The notes: generated from the letters alone by a model not told the origin. A DNA stretch of 64,000 nucleotides from Axinella damicornis (GCA_963931865.1 OZ007509.1:16717815-16781814); one strand, 5' to 3'; numbered from the stretch's first letter, positions 49,962 through 62,941 are shown. Translations and numbers: made by a program.

Positions 49962-52900
49962 ATGAGCTCAAGTTTGAGTTGGGTCAAAGCATCCAACGGA
50001 GAAGTTCCTCACAGAGCAGTTCCTGCTGGAAAAGCTGACAACGGTACATACTGTGTAGACACATGTTTGTGTAAGATAAGGGAGGTGATTTCTGAACAGT
50101 ATGGGATTTCCGGACACAGATCTAGCTTTCGCTCTCTAGCAGCTGTTTTAGTAGTGAATGTGTTGTATGCAGGTGGTGTGTTTAGTCTAATCCACAGTGG
50201 TCTAATCTAAGGAAAAATCCATCTTTTAACATTTAGCTATTACAACTTCTGTGGAATATCTTTGAGGCAAAATTAATATTTGTTGAAGGCGAGTCTGTAA
50301 GGGAAATGTGGGTACTTCAGAACAGGGTGATAATTTGGAACTCTAACTAGGAATATGCATGCGCAGTGTCTGTGCCTCGCGCACGCTCACAATCTGTAAT
50401 AGTAGGCGTGGTTTCCTGTGGAAGAAAAACGAAGGTGTGAAGGTCAGTTCAGCGTACGAAGTTTAGTTGTTCGAAGTTGTGCAAAGTTGCGGTTGAGGTT
50501 GAAGATGGCTAAGCGTTGCCAGGAAGAATACGAAGACGTTAGCAAGGTTCTACACCCTTCGACACTGTCAACACTACGTACCATGTACGTACCATGGCCT
50601 AGACTAAATGTTTGTCTTACTTGTCTCCGCTAATTGTATACATCGCTTCTTCGTCAATCTGTCAGACTCTCTCTCCTTTGCCTTACTCTCTTCTGAGGCA
50701 GTGTCCTAGTCCCTGTATAGATCGCTTCTTTCTCAACTCTGCATTTCGCACGCGCAGTACATGCACGTGGCTATCGAACCCACAGCGATGGAACCGCCCC
50801 CTGCCCCGCACAATTAAAGTGTGATGGAATTTCAAGTGTGACGGATATATGTATATACGCGATGTGACTACGCTGCACGATTAGTTGCCTCGCGCTAAGG
50901 TGCTCGGCAATTAGTCTTCTCCTAGTTGCTAGACATACCAACAGCTGAATGACCAAGGAACTAATCCCTGCCTGTGCAGGTGGTAACAAATGTTTTTGTT
51001 TAACTGCATGATACGAGCATCTATGCACGGACCTCAATGCTGATTTGATGTAGCTCAGCCCAGAGTACCTGCTTACGCCAAACGAGGGCTAAATGGTATT
51101 AGTAGCTACCTGCCACCATGCACTCACGGCCATTCACGGGCAACTGGAAAAGCAGGGAACAGGAAACGGGACGGGAGCGGCAATGGGAATGGGAACGGAA
51201 ACGGAAAGCTGAATCCATAATATATTATCTATGCTGAATCCCACTTGCACACGTGATGGACGGATGGGCTGTTGACTCGGACTCAAGCAGCGTGGACAAA
51301 CTTTCCAGCACGAAGCAGCGAAGACTAGCTCAGTAGGTGACAAGCTCAGTAAGTGGCAAAAAGTTTCTACAAGTCGATCTGCATGGAACATGCTGATCAG
51401 AGTCGGGCATCTGAAATATTCGCCTCCAATAAGAACATGGACACCGAACACAGTGAAGATACAATACTTAGGGCCAGGGCAGGCTTCAAAAAGAGGAACG
51501 GAAGCCTGCCCTGGCCCTAATCTACCCTAAGTAATGTATCTTCACTGTGTTTGGCATCTGTGTTTTATGGGAGGCGAATATTTGCCTGACTCCCGATTAG
51601 TATGGTCTATGCAGATTGATCTGTAGAAACATTTTTGTCACTTACTAAGCTAGTCTCAGCTGCTTTGTAGTGGAAAGTTTGTCCACGCTGCTCGAGTCCG
51701 AGTCAACAGCCCATCATGCGTGCAAGTGGGATAGCAATCTTCAATTTCCCGTTCCCGTTCCTGTCCCGTTTCCAGTTCACGCTCCCATCCCGTTTCCCGT
51801 TCCCTGCTTTTCCAGTTGCCTGCCATTCACTGAGCCTTTCCACTGCACTTGGGTGTTCTGAAATACTCCAAAGTACCTGAAGTACCCGAAGTATGATGTT
51901 GTGTCTCACTGACAGTGAACACACTGCACTAGCCTTATACAGCTTTAGCCTACTGGGTGTACTTCACTCACAGTTTCATTCAAAACTACTTTGGTATTGT
52001 GGAGGCCTAAGTGTTCCGTTATACCCCTTTTCTTTCTTGTCTTTATTGATTGCCTAAAATACATTTGCAGGAGAGACCACCTACATTGCCTGCCCGATCT
52101 CGCCACATTTTCTCAGCGGTGTTCCTGGTGTACTTGTGCCATCCTCAGGAGTTGCAACGTTTACGTTTAGTGACAAAGTGGGTTCAGTGCCTGAGTATGA
52201 AGTGCTGACGTGTAGTGAACCAGAGGTCCTCTACTGGAAGGAGAACTGTACTGGAGAAGCGCCCAAGCATGCTGTCCGATCCCGACAGGGTGTGTGCATT
52301 GGTCGTACCTGTACTCCACTTGAAGCAGGAGCACGTCCGCATAGCTCGGATAGTTTGCAACCGTCGCCTGGCTTTCAAGGTCCACTTGTAGGCACAATAC
52401 TTCAAGGTTATCATTTGTGCCCAAAGTTACGTGTGGCATATAACGGAAATATGTTTGTCTTTCCAACATTCAGCACTTTGTGTGCTTATCAAGTCCCACC
52501 CCTTTCTCACTCTGAAGCAAGCGCTATATCCTGGGAGAAAACCAGTGGAAAAAACTTACCACCAAACGCTTTCCAAGCCAGCAGTACACCAAGTGGGGAG
52601 GCTATATACATTGGAAGAGCTCTGCACCGCCACAAGCAACTTGTCCCAGGACATGTAGTTCCCTCTGTGGGCCGCCTCAGCCTGTGCTGGGGGTCAAGAG
52701 AACACCAGTACGACGAGTATGAAGCTTTGGTTGTGAATGACGCAGCTGCCTTTCACTGGGTGTATGCTAGTCAGGGTGATGTGCCTGCCCACGCTGTTGC
52801 AGGAGGTATACAAGATGGTGAAACGGTGTACATAGGTCGGACGGTGACCGGCTGTGATGTATCCATAGCGAAGACGTGGAAAGAAGTTCCTATTCAGATC

Positions 52901-53158
52901 CCAAGCCACAGTTTTACTGACACTCAACTGGTGGGAAAAGTTCACCGAAGTCACCAAGCACTTTATGTCCCACACAATGGTCAAGAGTACATTTACAGGG
53001 ACTATGAGGTTCTAACGAGCAAAACCAGCCCAAAGAAATTGGCTGAACTGTGTCGAAATGAAGTCCTGATTATAACCAAAGGCATCCCTGGGCGTGTTGA
53101 TCTCCTTCCGTTGCCCCTACATTTGAAGGCATTCTGCAAGTTAAGAGAAGAGGACTGA
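49962..53158 (+). CDS. DM9-repeat protein 2
   Basis: Exon 1 is 49962-50043 and exon 2 is 52071-53158, joined in phase 1 at the same Gly codon as in DM9 protein 1, giving 389 residues. Exon 1 encodes MSSSLSWVKASNGEVPHRAV, the first half of a DM9 repeat. Exon 2 is closely similar to that of paralogue 1, especially from YQVPPLSHSEAS to the end (LPLPLHLKAFCKLREED). Differences cluster in the first third (for example GEAPKHAVRSRQGVCIGRTC) and in the length of the loop after LEAG. No signal peptide. The 2-kb intron has taken up a foldback element (51138-51822) and a repeat shared with 35345-35440. The pair arose by tandem duplication. Confidence 0.87.
51138..51822. mobile_element. Giant hairpin (foldback) element, 685 bp, 9-bp target duplication
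   Basis: Almost the whole element is two inverted arms of about 340 bases with a tiny loop near 51490. Matching pairs include gggcaactggaaaagcaggg (51138) with the complement ending at 51822, and gggccagggcaggctt (51470) with its complement near 51506. It is flanked by a perfect 9-bp gccattcac (51129-51137 and 51823-51831). It lies in the intron of DM9 gene 2. Confidence 0.88.
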
Positions 53159-54174
53159 TGAGACTAAGTGATTATAGCTAGCCAAGCTGAAAACTGGCAT
53201 TGGTGGTGTGTATGAATTCATCGTTGTGTGTTACCATACGAGTCAGTTGATTATGATGCAGGTTTTGAGTTCACTTACAAATCAGAATGTCTATGCAAAC
53301 CATGCATAACAGGGATGCAACTAATAATACCACAGGTACAGTATACGTAACATATCATACTGGAAGTGACTGGCAGTGGGAACGGCCCGGGAACGAGACT
53401 AACCAATATGCGTGTTAGGCCTGAATTGTGATTCCCATGATGGCATTGCATAATCAGCTGTTTGTTGTATTGTATTGTATAGGTTATGGGGTTATGATTA
53501 TTTTTCCAGGCCAGCCTCTCGCCACAACTGCAGTGATGGACTACATATAAGGACATGTTAACGTGTGACCATTTGTGCTAGGACATGCGTCAGTTTTTAG
53601 TGCATTGCTCTTCGTATTGCTATTATTGCTCTTTTCTAAATGTCTTAATATTTTGAGTGTGTCAAGTTGAGTGAGAGTCTCCCTTGTACAGTGTAGCGCA
53701 ATTAGGCTGTTGGTAGGACGGAATCTATCACACAACCCTAACCCCCCCCCCCCCCCCCCCCCCCCCCAAGGGTCAAGCTTTGAGGTAGGGATGTGTTTCC
53801 CTTTCTCGAATGATAATTATATGGGCTCAGGGTAAGATGGTTACCAGTCTTCTACCTGTGAAATATCATGTCCTCACTCCATTAATTAGTAGTGCATGAC
53901 TGTATATAGCTATACACTATTACTCATGTCGGACGCTACACCTTACCCAAGACTCCATACGAAGATCGCATATGTCACAAAGAAGTTGAATCTCAAGAAC
54001 ACTTCTTAATGCGATGTCAGCCACTAGTGCTGGAACACCTATAGTAGGCCTATACGTGCACTGCTAGTCTATATGATAAAGTGAGTAAACGAATTTTAAT
54101 TCCGGACACGGCACTTCATGGCTCTCGCATTCGCTCCGTTAGCCGAAGTGCGCATGCATATCCTATAGGCCTAC
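53159..54174. other. Intergenic region
   Basis: Contains the 3' flank of DM9 gene 2, a half-element of the GCCTCGTTCCCAGG family near 53386 (gggaacgagacta), and a C26 run at 53742-53767. No gene is supported. Confidence 0.55.
53742..53767. repeat. Poly-C run, about 26 bases
   Basis: A pure C tract following caaccctaa. The length is uncertain. Confidence 0.9.
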
Positions 54175-54447
54175 CTTCGAACTATCCAACGCTGGCGTCG
54201 GGAGATCGAGAGCTTGTCGCGGTATTATTATAACTTTGCGGTCCTGTAACTCGAACGCCATGCGCGCGCACTTCTTCAAATTTTCTGGGCGTCCGGAAAT
54301 CCAAGGAATGTAATCGCTTACATAGTATGACCGCCGAACGGATTTATCTACTTGCCGTATATGGGCACTGTAAGTTGGCTGTTTATCAGTGGGCTCATGG
54401 CGGACTTGTTTCTGGCTGTCGATAGCGCAGTTGCAGACGTGCTTCAA
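54175..54447 (-). CDS. Possible first coding exon of an unknown gene
   Basis: ATG at 54447, then 91 open codons ending exactly at a good donor (AAG|GTAGGC) in phase 0. The composition looks protein-like and unlike the surrounding AT-rich DNA (for example YYVSDYIPWISGRPENLKKC, then ARMAFELQDRKVIIIP). I do not recognise the family. No matching second exon was found below 54170, and the piece could be a relic or part of a mobile element. Confidence 0.35.
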
Positions 54448-55147
54448 GAGCCGTAGGTATATTCCCGTGAGGTTCGTGAGTTGTTAAAATGTATGGGCGG
54501 GTGTGGCATCGTATGTAGCTAGCACGTCATCCGTCTACACTGCGGCTTGTGGTGCCTAAATAGCTATCATCATTGCCAGATGGGGCTCTCCATGTGTGCT
54601 AGCCCCACCAAGTCTGGCCCCTGAGGAGCGAATGCTGTGGAGCACCTATGAAGGTGGCGTGTGCTGAATGCATGAAAATGTGTTCTTTTGAGGGGAAAAG
54701 TTCAAGGTTAAAAAAGGAAGGGATGGAGTTGATACACATTCTTCTGTATATTATTATCAGGTCCAAGCCTCGAAGGGTAAACTGTGCATGTAGTCAATGG
54801 TTCACGACTGAAATACAGCACTGCATGATTGTCAAATGCTCAAGAGCCTTATTGGAATGCAGTCTCCCCCCCCGGCCCCCCAATATTAACAACATTGACA
54901 CTTGAAACATTCCTGGCCTACAGTTAGATTATCTTGATTTTGTTCATGAACGTTAACAGTCACAGTTGATAGAATATCATGACCATAACCATCTCTATCA
55001 CGGTATGCTGGCCAGCACATACAGAATGTATGCATGTAGCTGGTGTTATCCCAATTCATGTCAGTATAGAGACTCTGGAGCAAGGCTATACATGTGTTGA
55101 AAAGCTGATGTGCACATCTTTTTACTAAACCCTCTAGGGATTTCTAA
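54448..55147. other. Intergenic region upstream of the kelch-kinase gene
   Basis: Holds a short repeat at about 54576-54655 that recurs inverted at about 57917-57995. The presumed promoter of the kelch-kinase gene lies next to 55148. No TATA box is evident. Confidence 0.5.
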
Positions 55148-58100
55148 ATGGCCTCCATTTTGTCTTCCATGCTTGGTCGAACCAAAACATATAAGCCGTC
55201 TCCTAGGTGGAGTCACTATGCTGCTCCAGCTGGGGGAAGGTGCTTCCTTTGGGGTGGTCGTGTTCCAGACTTCTCAGCTGGTGGCAGAGAACAAATAGCA
55301 TCAACTGTTGACATCTTTGACCCCTACCTGGAGGTGTGGGAGCAGAAAGCTACATCTGGAGTCTCACCCTCTGGCCTGTATGATGGAGCGTGTGCATCGC
55401 TTTCAGATCAGTTGTATTCATTTGGAGGGAACGATGGTGCATCTGTTTACAATTCCCTTCATACGATGGATACCACTTCACTGGAGTGGAAGACAGTACG
55501 AGTTCTGAACCCGGGTGATGGACCGATGCGAAAGATTGCATGCAGACTGGTTGCATACAGCCAAGACCGACTCGCAGTGCTTGGAGGCTATGGCACTCCT
55601 ATAGGCCCAACTCAGCCTGGTGCAAGATTTACCAAGCATACCAGTTATGCTGATGGGAGGGGGTGGAGCAATGAGCTCCATATCTTCAACACCAATGAAG
55701 GTATATGAATATTGTTTCATTCATTTGCTCCCTTCTGCATGGATGAAGTCGGTAATTTCAGACAGTGCACTGACAAATGTGTCCAGATATTGATCTGCCA
55801 TCAGTGGAGTTCTCCAGATATTACCGTAATTTGGGAAAGTTTCATTGTTAAAATATTTTCGTAGGTATACTGTGATTGTATATTGTCCTATGTAGGACAT
55901 TGTTTTATCGTTTCTGCATTCACCAGTGTGAAAAAATTTCAAGAGATAAGGTTATAATTGTTATGATGGACTCGACCGTGTACACTAATTAGTAATTACT
56001 ACTTTGAATTTTACCCGGGTACTTACCCGGGCACATATGCCCAGGTGTAGCTACGCCACTGTGATATCTGATCTTGGTTACGTGCAGTGATATTGCTTTT
56101 CATCATAAATTATACTTTGCAATGTTTAGTGCAGGGATGGCAGATGGCATCCATAATTAGAACTAATTGCTGGAAGCATGTGCCATGGCACAGCTTCCCC
56201 ATTTTTGTAATCATTCAACTGCTGTGCTTCTGCTGTTTAGAAGAAGAGAACTGATTCAAATGAATCCGCCAATGGTAGTTGTTGTAGCAATGGTATACAG
56301 CAAGATACTGCCTATGGGACGAAGGTGCTATGAGAGCCCATCCTGATAACTGAGCAAAAAAAGTTTCTGCAGATTGGATTGGCGCTACAGGCCTTTGTAC
56401 ACTGCCTTTGGCAGTGTGCCCAGACTGTGCCAGGGTGACTCTGCAATCCTGGCTATGCCACTGGCTATATACATCTGGAATCAATTTTCAACTTTCTGCA
56501 GGCAACTGGTCCATCCCTACCACCACGGGACCAAGGCCCCCTCCCGGTGCCTACATGTCCTTCACTGCCATTAATGACCATCAGGCAGTGATGTTTGGAG
56601 GGAGGCAACCAGGATATGGAGGTTATGTCAGTGACTGCTACCTGATGAACTTCGAGACAATGGTATGCCAGAAATGTTCTGAACAATTCAATATTATGAA
56701 GTCTATGTCACACTATGCATGAATGAGTGCATATGTACTCACTGTGTAGGACAGAGTTGTCCAAGCTTAGTGGTATGATCAATATTGAAGCTGAGAATCC
56801 ACAATTAATATTATGTACTATGTACTAAAGTCTCACAATTCCCTCCCCCTACACACATGCACACACCCACATACACTTTGTACACTTGTTGGTGTCTAAA
56901 GTGTGGAGGGAGCTTTATTCAATTAGTCTCAGCTACCAAATCCTTTCCAGGTTGGGCTGCCACACTTCTGTACGAAGTGTACCAGTAGACCCCGTGGTAC
57001 ACCACCAATCATGTTGCTCTTCTAACCTTGTTCCCATGCCTTTGTTCTTCAATTTGTGTTGACAATACATGGAAGCAGAAGAGTGGCAAACAACGGTGAA
57101 GAGCTGGGAGTATTCATCACGTGAATGGATGTAAGGGGGGCTGGCCTGGTGTCTAACCACAAATAAGTCAAAACACTGGCCGAGCGGAGTTGTCTAGAGC
57201 GTCTGGAGTCTCGACTAGTTGCAGAGCACTCAAACATAGCCGACTGGATGACCCAGAACCTACTAAACTGACTATCAGCCGTGCCCCCTTCACATCCACC
57301 TCCCATCCACCTGATATGTCATTCATGTGATGAATGCTCCCAGGCATTCCCCGCCGCTCTTCTGCTCCGTCAACGTATAATCCAGAGAGCGAAAAATGGG
57401 GTAGATCTGGGAACAAGGCAGCATAAATTTTCTGACCTCAATGCATCTTTGCATTTGTGGGGGTATTGGTTTTGTACATCTCCATAATTTTTAAAGACAC
57501 TCACAATCACAATGATTCTCTGAGCACATAATATTATATTATGTAGTTTAAAGACACTCACCAGTTGTGTATTGCGTCACTTGTCCCAGGAGTGGACCAA
57601 ACTGGAGAGGTCGATGGGAGCTCCTTGGCCTGTGGGGAGAGATTCTCATGCTGCCTGCTGCCTCAACTATGGACAGGATGATCCCCAGTTGCTAGTCACT
57701 GGGGGTGTGGATAAGAATCTGGACGTTCTAAGTGACATGTGGATCCTGGACATCAACTCTGGGGAATGGAGGGAGGTGAGTGTTGATGTGCATATGACTG
57801 CATGGCTGGTTCCACCTCGACATTGTTTCAGTCTGCAGTTAATACCCTTTAACCACCGAATTCTTCCCACCAAGACAACACATTTTCATGCATTCAGCGC
57901 ACACCACTTTCGTAGGTACTCCTCTCCCACAGCATTCGCTCCTCAGCGGCCAAACTTGGTGGGGCCCGCACGCATGGAGAGACCCCTCTGGCAATACCGT
58001 TAATGATATTCATGACCCCCCACAAGCCCAGCAATCGGAGGTCAAAGGTGGATGTCAGCCGATTTTCGCCCAGCATTTCCCTAAACTTGGGCCAGATCTG

Positions 58101-61100
58101 ACTGATGGCACACCTTACACCACCAATTTGCATGTTTTCTTGAGGCTCTGGGTGGGGTCTACGAATATCATTAGAATCCAAAATCCTCGGGTCAATGAAT
58201 CTCATTAAAAATTTTTTAAAACAACGCCCACGACGTGGGGGATGCGCGCCAAAATCTGACTGAATTTTTGAGTTTGTCCCTCAAAGTCGTCCCTGCATGG
58301 GCCCTATGAAGCTTTTTTGGTCGCGTTATGGACTGACGAGAAGCCCTACAAGTGCATAGGGTCTAAATGACGTCTATAGACGTAAATGGGGCTTAAAGGG
58401 TTAACAGTGGACCCATTCAAAGTTGAACACTGACTAGACTCAATGTTTATGTTAGTGTGCTTATGATGATATCAATACATTACCGTGTGTTTGTCTGTCT
58501 GTGTGTAACGGAAGTGGGATGTTCGTGGGGTGAGACTAGGCTAGTGACTCGCGACCTTCGTACTTCAATTTACTGAACCTCGAACTCTGCGAAGAATGTT
58601 CAAGAACATTGGGTATGGACTGGAACTTCCAGAACAGCTGGCGGGGAGCAGCAGTCGAAGCGGATGCAATCGGGGAGCAGCAGTTGAAGCGGACGCAATA
58701 GGGGAGCAGCTGTTGAAGCGGACACAATCAGGGAGCAGCAGCAGAAGTGGATGCAATCGAGGAGTATGCAATCAAGAGCAGCAGCTGAAGCAGATGCAAG
58801 CGGTGAGCAGCAGCTGAAGTGGATGCAAACGGAGAGCAGCAGTTGAAGCGGATCGATGCAATCACGCTGGGAGCAGCAACTGAAGTGGACGCAATCGGGA
58901 GCAGAAGCTCTGCACAGAGAGCTGTCCAGCACCGGATTACTCACGTAGGCGAACGAGGGAGCGAGCGAAGCTACTTGTAAGGTTTATATTTAATCCTGAG
59001 AGTTTATGGGTGGCTGTAACTGAACAAGGTTGCGCAGGAGAGAACATATGCAGGCATTCAATGATGATCCACAAATCCATTTCTTCCCTCTCCCCAGCTC
59101 ACTCTTCCTGAAGGTGTACAGTCACGTTTGCGGCACACTGTTACTGCCTTCAGTTTGGGGCCAGAGCGGACACAAGTCATCATGGTAGGGGGATGTCCAA
59201 ACTGGGACTTCACGAAGCACCTTTCAGCTCAAGAAAAGATAGAAGAAACCGCTGTGTTGGATTTTGGTTAGTAGACTGCATATTGTGATAGCGTGTATTG
59301 TATGTAGCTACAAGAGATTGTCTGTATACGTGACCTGTACAGCAATCAAAACACAGCAGGTAGTGCACCTTTCTAGGCTGCAATTCAGGCAAAGTAAGTA
59401 TAATTGACATTGCCATAGTGACAAGGTCTTGCAGGATTCAAAGAGAAAATGAAGATACAGGGTGATAGCATATTGCTCCCAGTATATATCATATCTGCAT
59501 TGTTACGATTTATTGTTGAAAATACTCTGTACGATGTTATGGTGCAGTATCACACATATTAGCTTCATAGTCTCTGTGTGATAGTTGTGATGCCATTGTA
59601 CTATACAGAGCTGAATTCTCCCACTGCCTAAATTCTACGCATGTGATTGCAGACCATTTTATATTGACCCTGTCAGAATCGTCTGAATCCTCTAGCCATG
59701 TGCTGCTATATGCAAGACTTGCTTCCATTGCACTGCTTTGCCGTGGGTCCACTGGCTCAGGGGTAAGAGCATCTGACTAGTATTCATCAGGTCTTGGGTT
59801 CAAATCCCAGCTGGTCTCGGAATGTCTCTCCATAGCTTACATAAACCACCCACTCATCACATAATCTTGTGTTCAATACAGGAGTTCAGAGTTCAGTGGC
59901 TTCACGTGCGTGCATGATTCACACTGCGATTATAGGCTGTTGTGAAGGAATCATCATGATCAACAATTATTGTTAAATCAGCTGTTTTGTTGACAGCAGT
60001 TAATGCAGAGGTCGCATGCAAGTAAGGTAGCAACTGACTCATTGTCCTTCCTCCATCACAGTCCCTCTCCCTTGCTCCTATCTTTCCCTCCTCTGCATTC
60101 CTCCTCCCTCCTCTCTCTCTCTCCCTCCTTCCCCTTCCCACTCTTGTCTTCCCTTAGAGTCAGTTCAGAGCCCTTCATCTACTCCAACTCGAGAGTGGGT
60201 TCTGGTGGGTGTAGCTAGCGGCAGTCAACTGGGATCAGAAAAGCGAGTAAGGGAGAAGCTGGTCAACCTGCAGCGTAGTGTGGTTCGAGAGGTAGAGGCT
60301 GGCCGTCGACAAGCTCTTCAGGAAGCTCGTTCACAGCAAGCTCTGGATAGGAGGGTTCACGATGCTGAAGCAAGAGCTCAAGATCTCCAAATACAGCTCA
60401 AGGCTTCTCAAGATGCCTACCAAGAATCCCAGCAGTCTGCCCAAGAATCCCAGCAGTCCCTCCAAGCATCGCAAGCTGTCATACGATATCTTGAGGGAGC
60501 TCTGCAAGAGTCACAAGCAGGCAAAACTGATCTTCAAGAAAGGCTTGTCACTGCTGAGCAGAGTGTACAAGAGGCGGAAGACCAAGTACGATATCTCCAG
60601 CAGTCTGTCGATGAAGCCAGCACCCGAACAGAAGCTCTCCAGCAAAGGGTGGAAGTTGCTGAGCACAGAGCAGAGGAAGCTGAGAGGAGAGCTCGGGATG
60701 CTAGGCAAGGGGCAAGTGAAGGTGAACCCTCATGGGTGGTGCAGAGGGATGAGATCAACCTCACAGATATAGAACTTGGGAGAGGAGGTTGGGCTGTTGT
60801 TCGAGTTGCGGAGTTCCGTGGAGCCCGGTTTGCAGCCAAATGTCTCTACAGGCAAATAGTTTCCAATTACAATCGGCTTTTATTCACTCGCGAAATGAAC
60901 ATGGCATCTCGTGTCCGCCACCCAAACCTCCTGCAGTTTATTGGAGCCACTCTTCGGGGAGAACTGATCATCCTCACTGAGCTGATGCCAACCAGTGTGC
61001 GAGGAGAACTCGAGAACGAACGCACTTTCTCGGAAAACCAGATCAACTCCATCAGCCTGGATGTGGCCCGAGCCCTCAACTACCTCCACCTGATGCAGCC

Positions 61101-61491
61101 CAGCCCCATAATACACCGTGACATCAGCAGTGCCAATGTTCTGCTGGAGCCCGGGCCCAGCAACAGCTGGAGGGCCAAAGTCTCCGACTACGGCTCTGTC
61201 AACCTACTTGGGAGGCTGAGGACTGTTACTCCTGGCAACCCCACTTACGCCGCACCTGAGGCTGAAAACACTGCTCTACAATCTCCAAAAATGGACATCT
61301 TCAGTTTTGGAGTTCTCCTGGTGGAGATGTGCTCAGCTCAATTCCCTGAGGTTAACAATCGAGAGCATTTGATCTGTTCCATCCGGCACCCCGGCATGGT
61401 GGCACTCATCCGACGGTGCCTAGCTGAGGACAGGAATGCAAGACCCTCTGCTAGTGACCTCATCACTGAACTGAACGAGCACAGTGCGTAA
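55148..61491 (+). CDS. Kelch-repeat, coiled-coil protein kinase (TKL-like)
   Basis: Five exons: 55148-55700, 56502-56662, 57590-57775, 59098-59266 and 60158-61491. All join in phase, giving 800 residues. Residues about 1-390 are kelch-type beta-propeller repeats (RWSHYAAPAGGRCFLWGGRV, DQLYSFGGND, RLAVLGGYG, QAVMFGGRQPG, QLLVTGGVD, QVIMVGGC). Residues about 400-540 are a Gln/Glu/Ala-rich coiled coil. The kinase domain follows: glycine loop LGRGGWAVV, lysine in FAAKCL, catalytic loop HRDISSANVLL, DYG in place of DFG, and APE as YAAPEA. Catalytic Asp and Asn are present, so activity is likely. The kelch part presumably senses or binds a partner; there is no membrane segment. The start is the first ATG after an in-frame TAA, and a further upstream exon is not excluded. 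Confidence 0.88.
58640..58900. repeat. Minisatellite of about 27-30 bp in a kelch-kinase intron
   Basis: About nine degenerate units built on gggagcagcagttgaagcgg followed by atgcaatc. Open frames on both strands here (Gln/Ser-rich or Leu/Pro/Cys-rich) are produced by the repeat. Confidence 0.8.
59746..59816 (+). tRNA. tRNA-like sequence, probably a pseudogene or SINE head
   Basis: An A-box-like tggctcaggggtaagagc and a B-box-like gggttcaaatccc sit at tRNA spacing, with a T-arm that folds (tgggttcaaatccca). The anticodon arm (tctgactagtattcatcag) would give AGT (Thr) but has about three extra bases. The acceptor stem pairs poorly. It lies inside a kelch-kinase intron. A working tRNA is unlikely. 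Confidence 0.45.
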
Positions 61492-62636
61492 TTAGCACCT
61501 ACCTTTCTGACACAAACAGTTACTGTATAGAGGTGTTTTGTATTCTTATATTTAGTTGCACCTGTAAAGGTGCCAATAATTATTGCGTCAGGTGTACGTA
61601 TGTTATGATCCCTACCTTGTTTTGTTTATACACATAATTATACATGCATGGAAAAAGATCTCAGTAGGGGGTTGTATACGTCATTGTTTTATTACATCAT
61701 CCCTATACCTTGTTTCCCTATATGCTGTCATCTGCTGTACCTGTCAATTCAACTTATTGACTTGCTTTGAAGACACTTCCCATATTTCTTTACTGAGCAT
61801 AGAACTTACTATGAAAAAAAAAAGCATTATTGAGCTAATTATATATGATGTGTTCCAATGTAATTGGGGAGAGCACCTGGGAACGAGGCTAATGCATTGG
61901 GTAATTAGAACTCGATCCTTCACTCAGGATTTGGTTTCCCAGCCTTTATAGCTGACATGCTCCTAGCTGTACCTTGGTGTTACAATGGTTGTGTTCATTA
62001 GTTGAATTGTGTGGCACATTCCCAAAGAGTACGTTTTTCTTTATTGCTTCAGACATGCATGTATATAGCATGAGTATTATATAGACTGTGGGTGATGTGT
62101 CGGGTGCACAGACATAATTATGATATATATCATGCAGCCAGTCCAGATCCATACGTAGATATGACTAGGAGAATGTAGGGCATTGTGGGGCTCGCCTGAC
62201 GTACTGCATGTCAATATACATGTAGTAGTGAAGGCTGGGCAGTATATGAAAACGGTCAAAGCCATGATCAGCATTGTTGGCACTGACCGAAGAGGGCTAT
62301 TGCTGGCTGAACCATTGCCAACAACCAGCTACCGGTATGTGGCCAACACTACTTCCTGGTCAACAATCTACCCACTCCTATCAGCCCGGACCCTGGCTTC
62401 GCTTCTCGATTGGCGCGGTGTGTGCGCCATTGTGCCGCCACGATTTCATCGCTCAAAGCGCTCTCAGCCTGACCAAACTATTATATCTATGCTGTGTATT
62501 ACTATACATGAAAAATCAGTTTCTCATCCAAGCCCACAAATAAATGGGATGATTTGAACCCAACACATAAGGGTCTGGCGAATAACCTAGCCCCGAAGTA
62601 TCTAGCTGGAATGTGGATGAAGCCCTTTAGTTGCAA
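61492..62636. other. 3' flank of the kelch-kinase gene and intergenic DNA
   Basis: AT-rich 3' region with no exact AATAAA found. A single-arm remnant of the GCCTCGTTCCCAGG family lies near 61877 (ctgggaacgaggctaatg), and a fragment of the GGGGCTCGCC repeat near 62186. No gene is supported. Confidence 0.5.
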
Positions 62637-62939
62637 CCCTATAAGTAGGTGATATCCTTCGCAAGGCTTCTCGTAGTACACGTGGAGCGAACAAAAGACG
62701 CAGTGTAAAGTTTGTTCAACAGCAGCAGCAACTTGCGCCACTTGTGGGTTGCGGAGCAGTGACTCAGGGCTTATGTATAATAGCTGCAATTGCCCCTTCT
62801 TCACACAGCTCAAGGCGTCCACATCTTGCTGGAGCTCCCCTACAAATTCAGAGGTAACTCCTTTCACGGAGAATTTCGCCCGTTGCTCCATCATCAGTGC
62901 TGTGAGAGGCCGCTCAGAGGCGACACGCATATGGCAATT
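62637..62939 (-). pseudogene. Fragment of a RecQ-like helicase gene
   Basis: About 100 codons in one frame resemble the N-terminal helicase lobe of RecQ-type proteins: PLTALMMEQRAKFSVKG (motif Ia region), SEFVGELQQDV, then LQLLYISPESLL. The Walker A part and the rest of the helicase are missing. The 5' side ends at a hairpin element, and the 3' side loses similarity near 62640. It is a relic, or one exon of a larger gene cut by the hairpin. The Arg/Val-rich extension in the open frame upstream is the hairpin read as codons. Confidence 0.6.
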
Positions 62940-62941
62940 GG

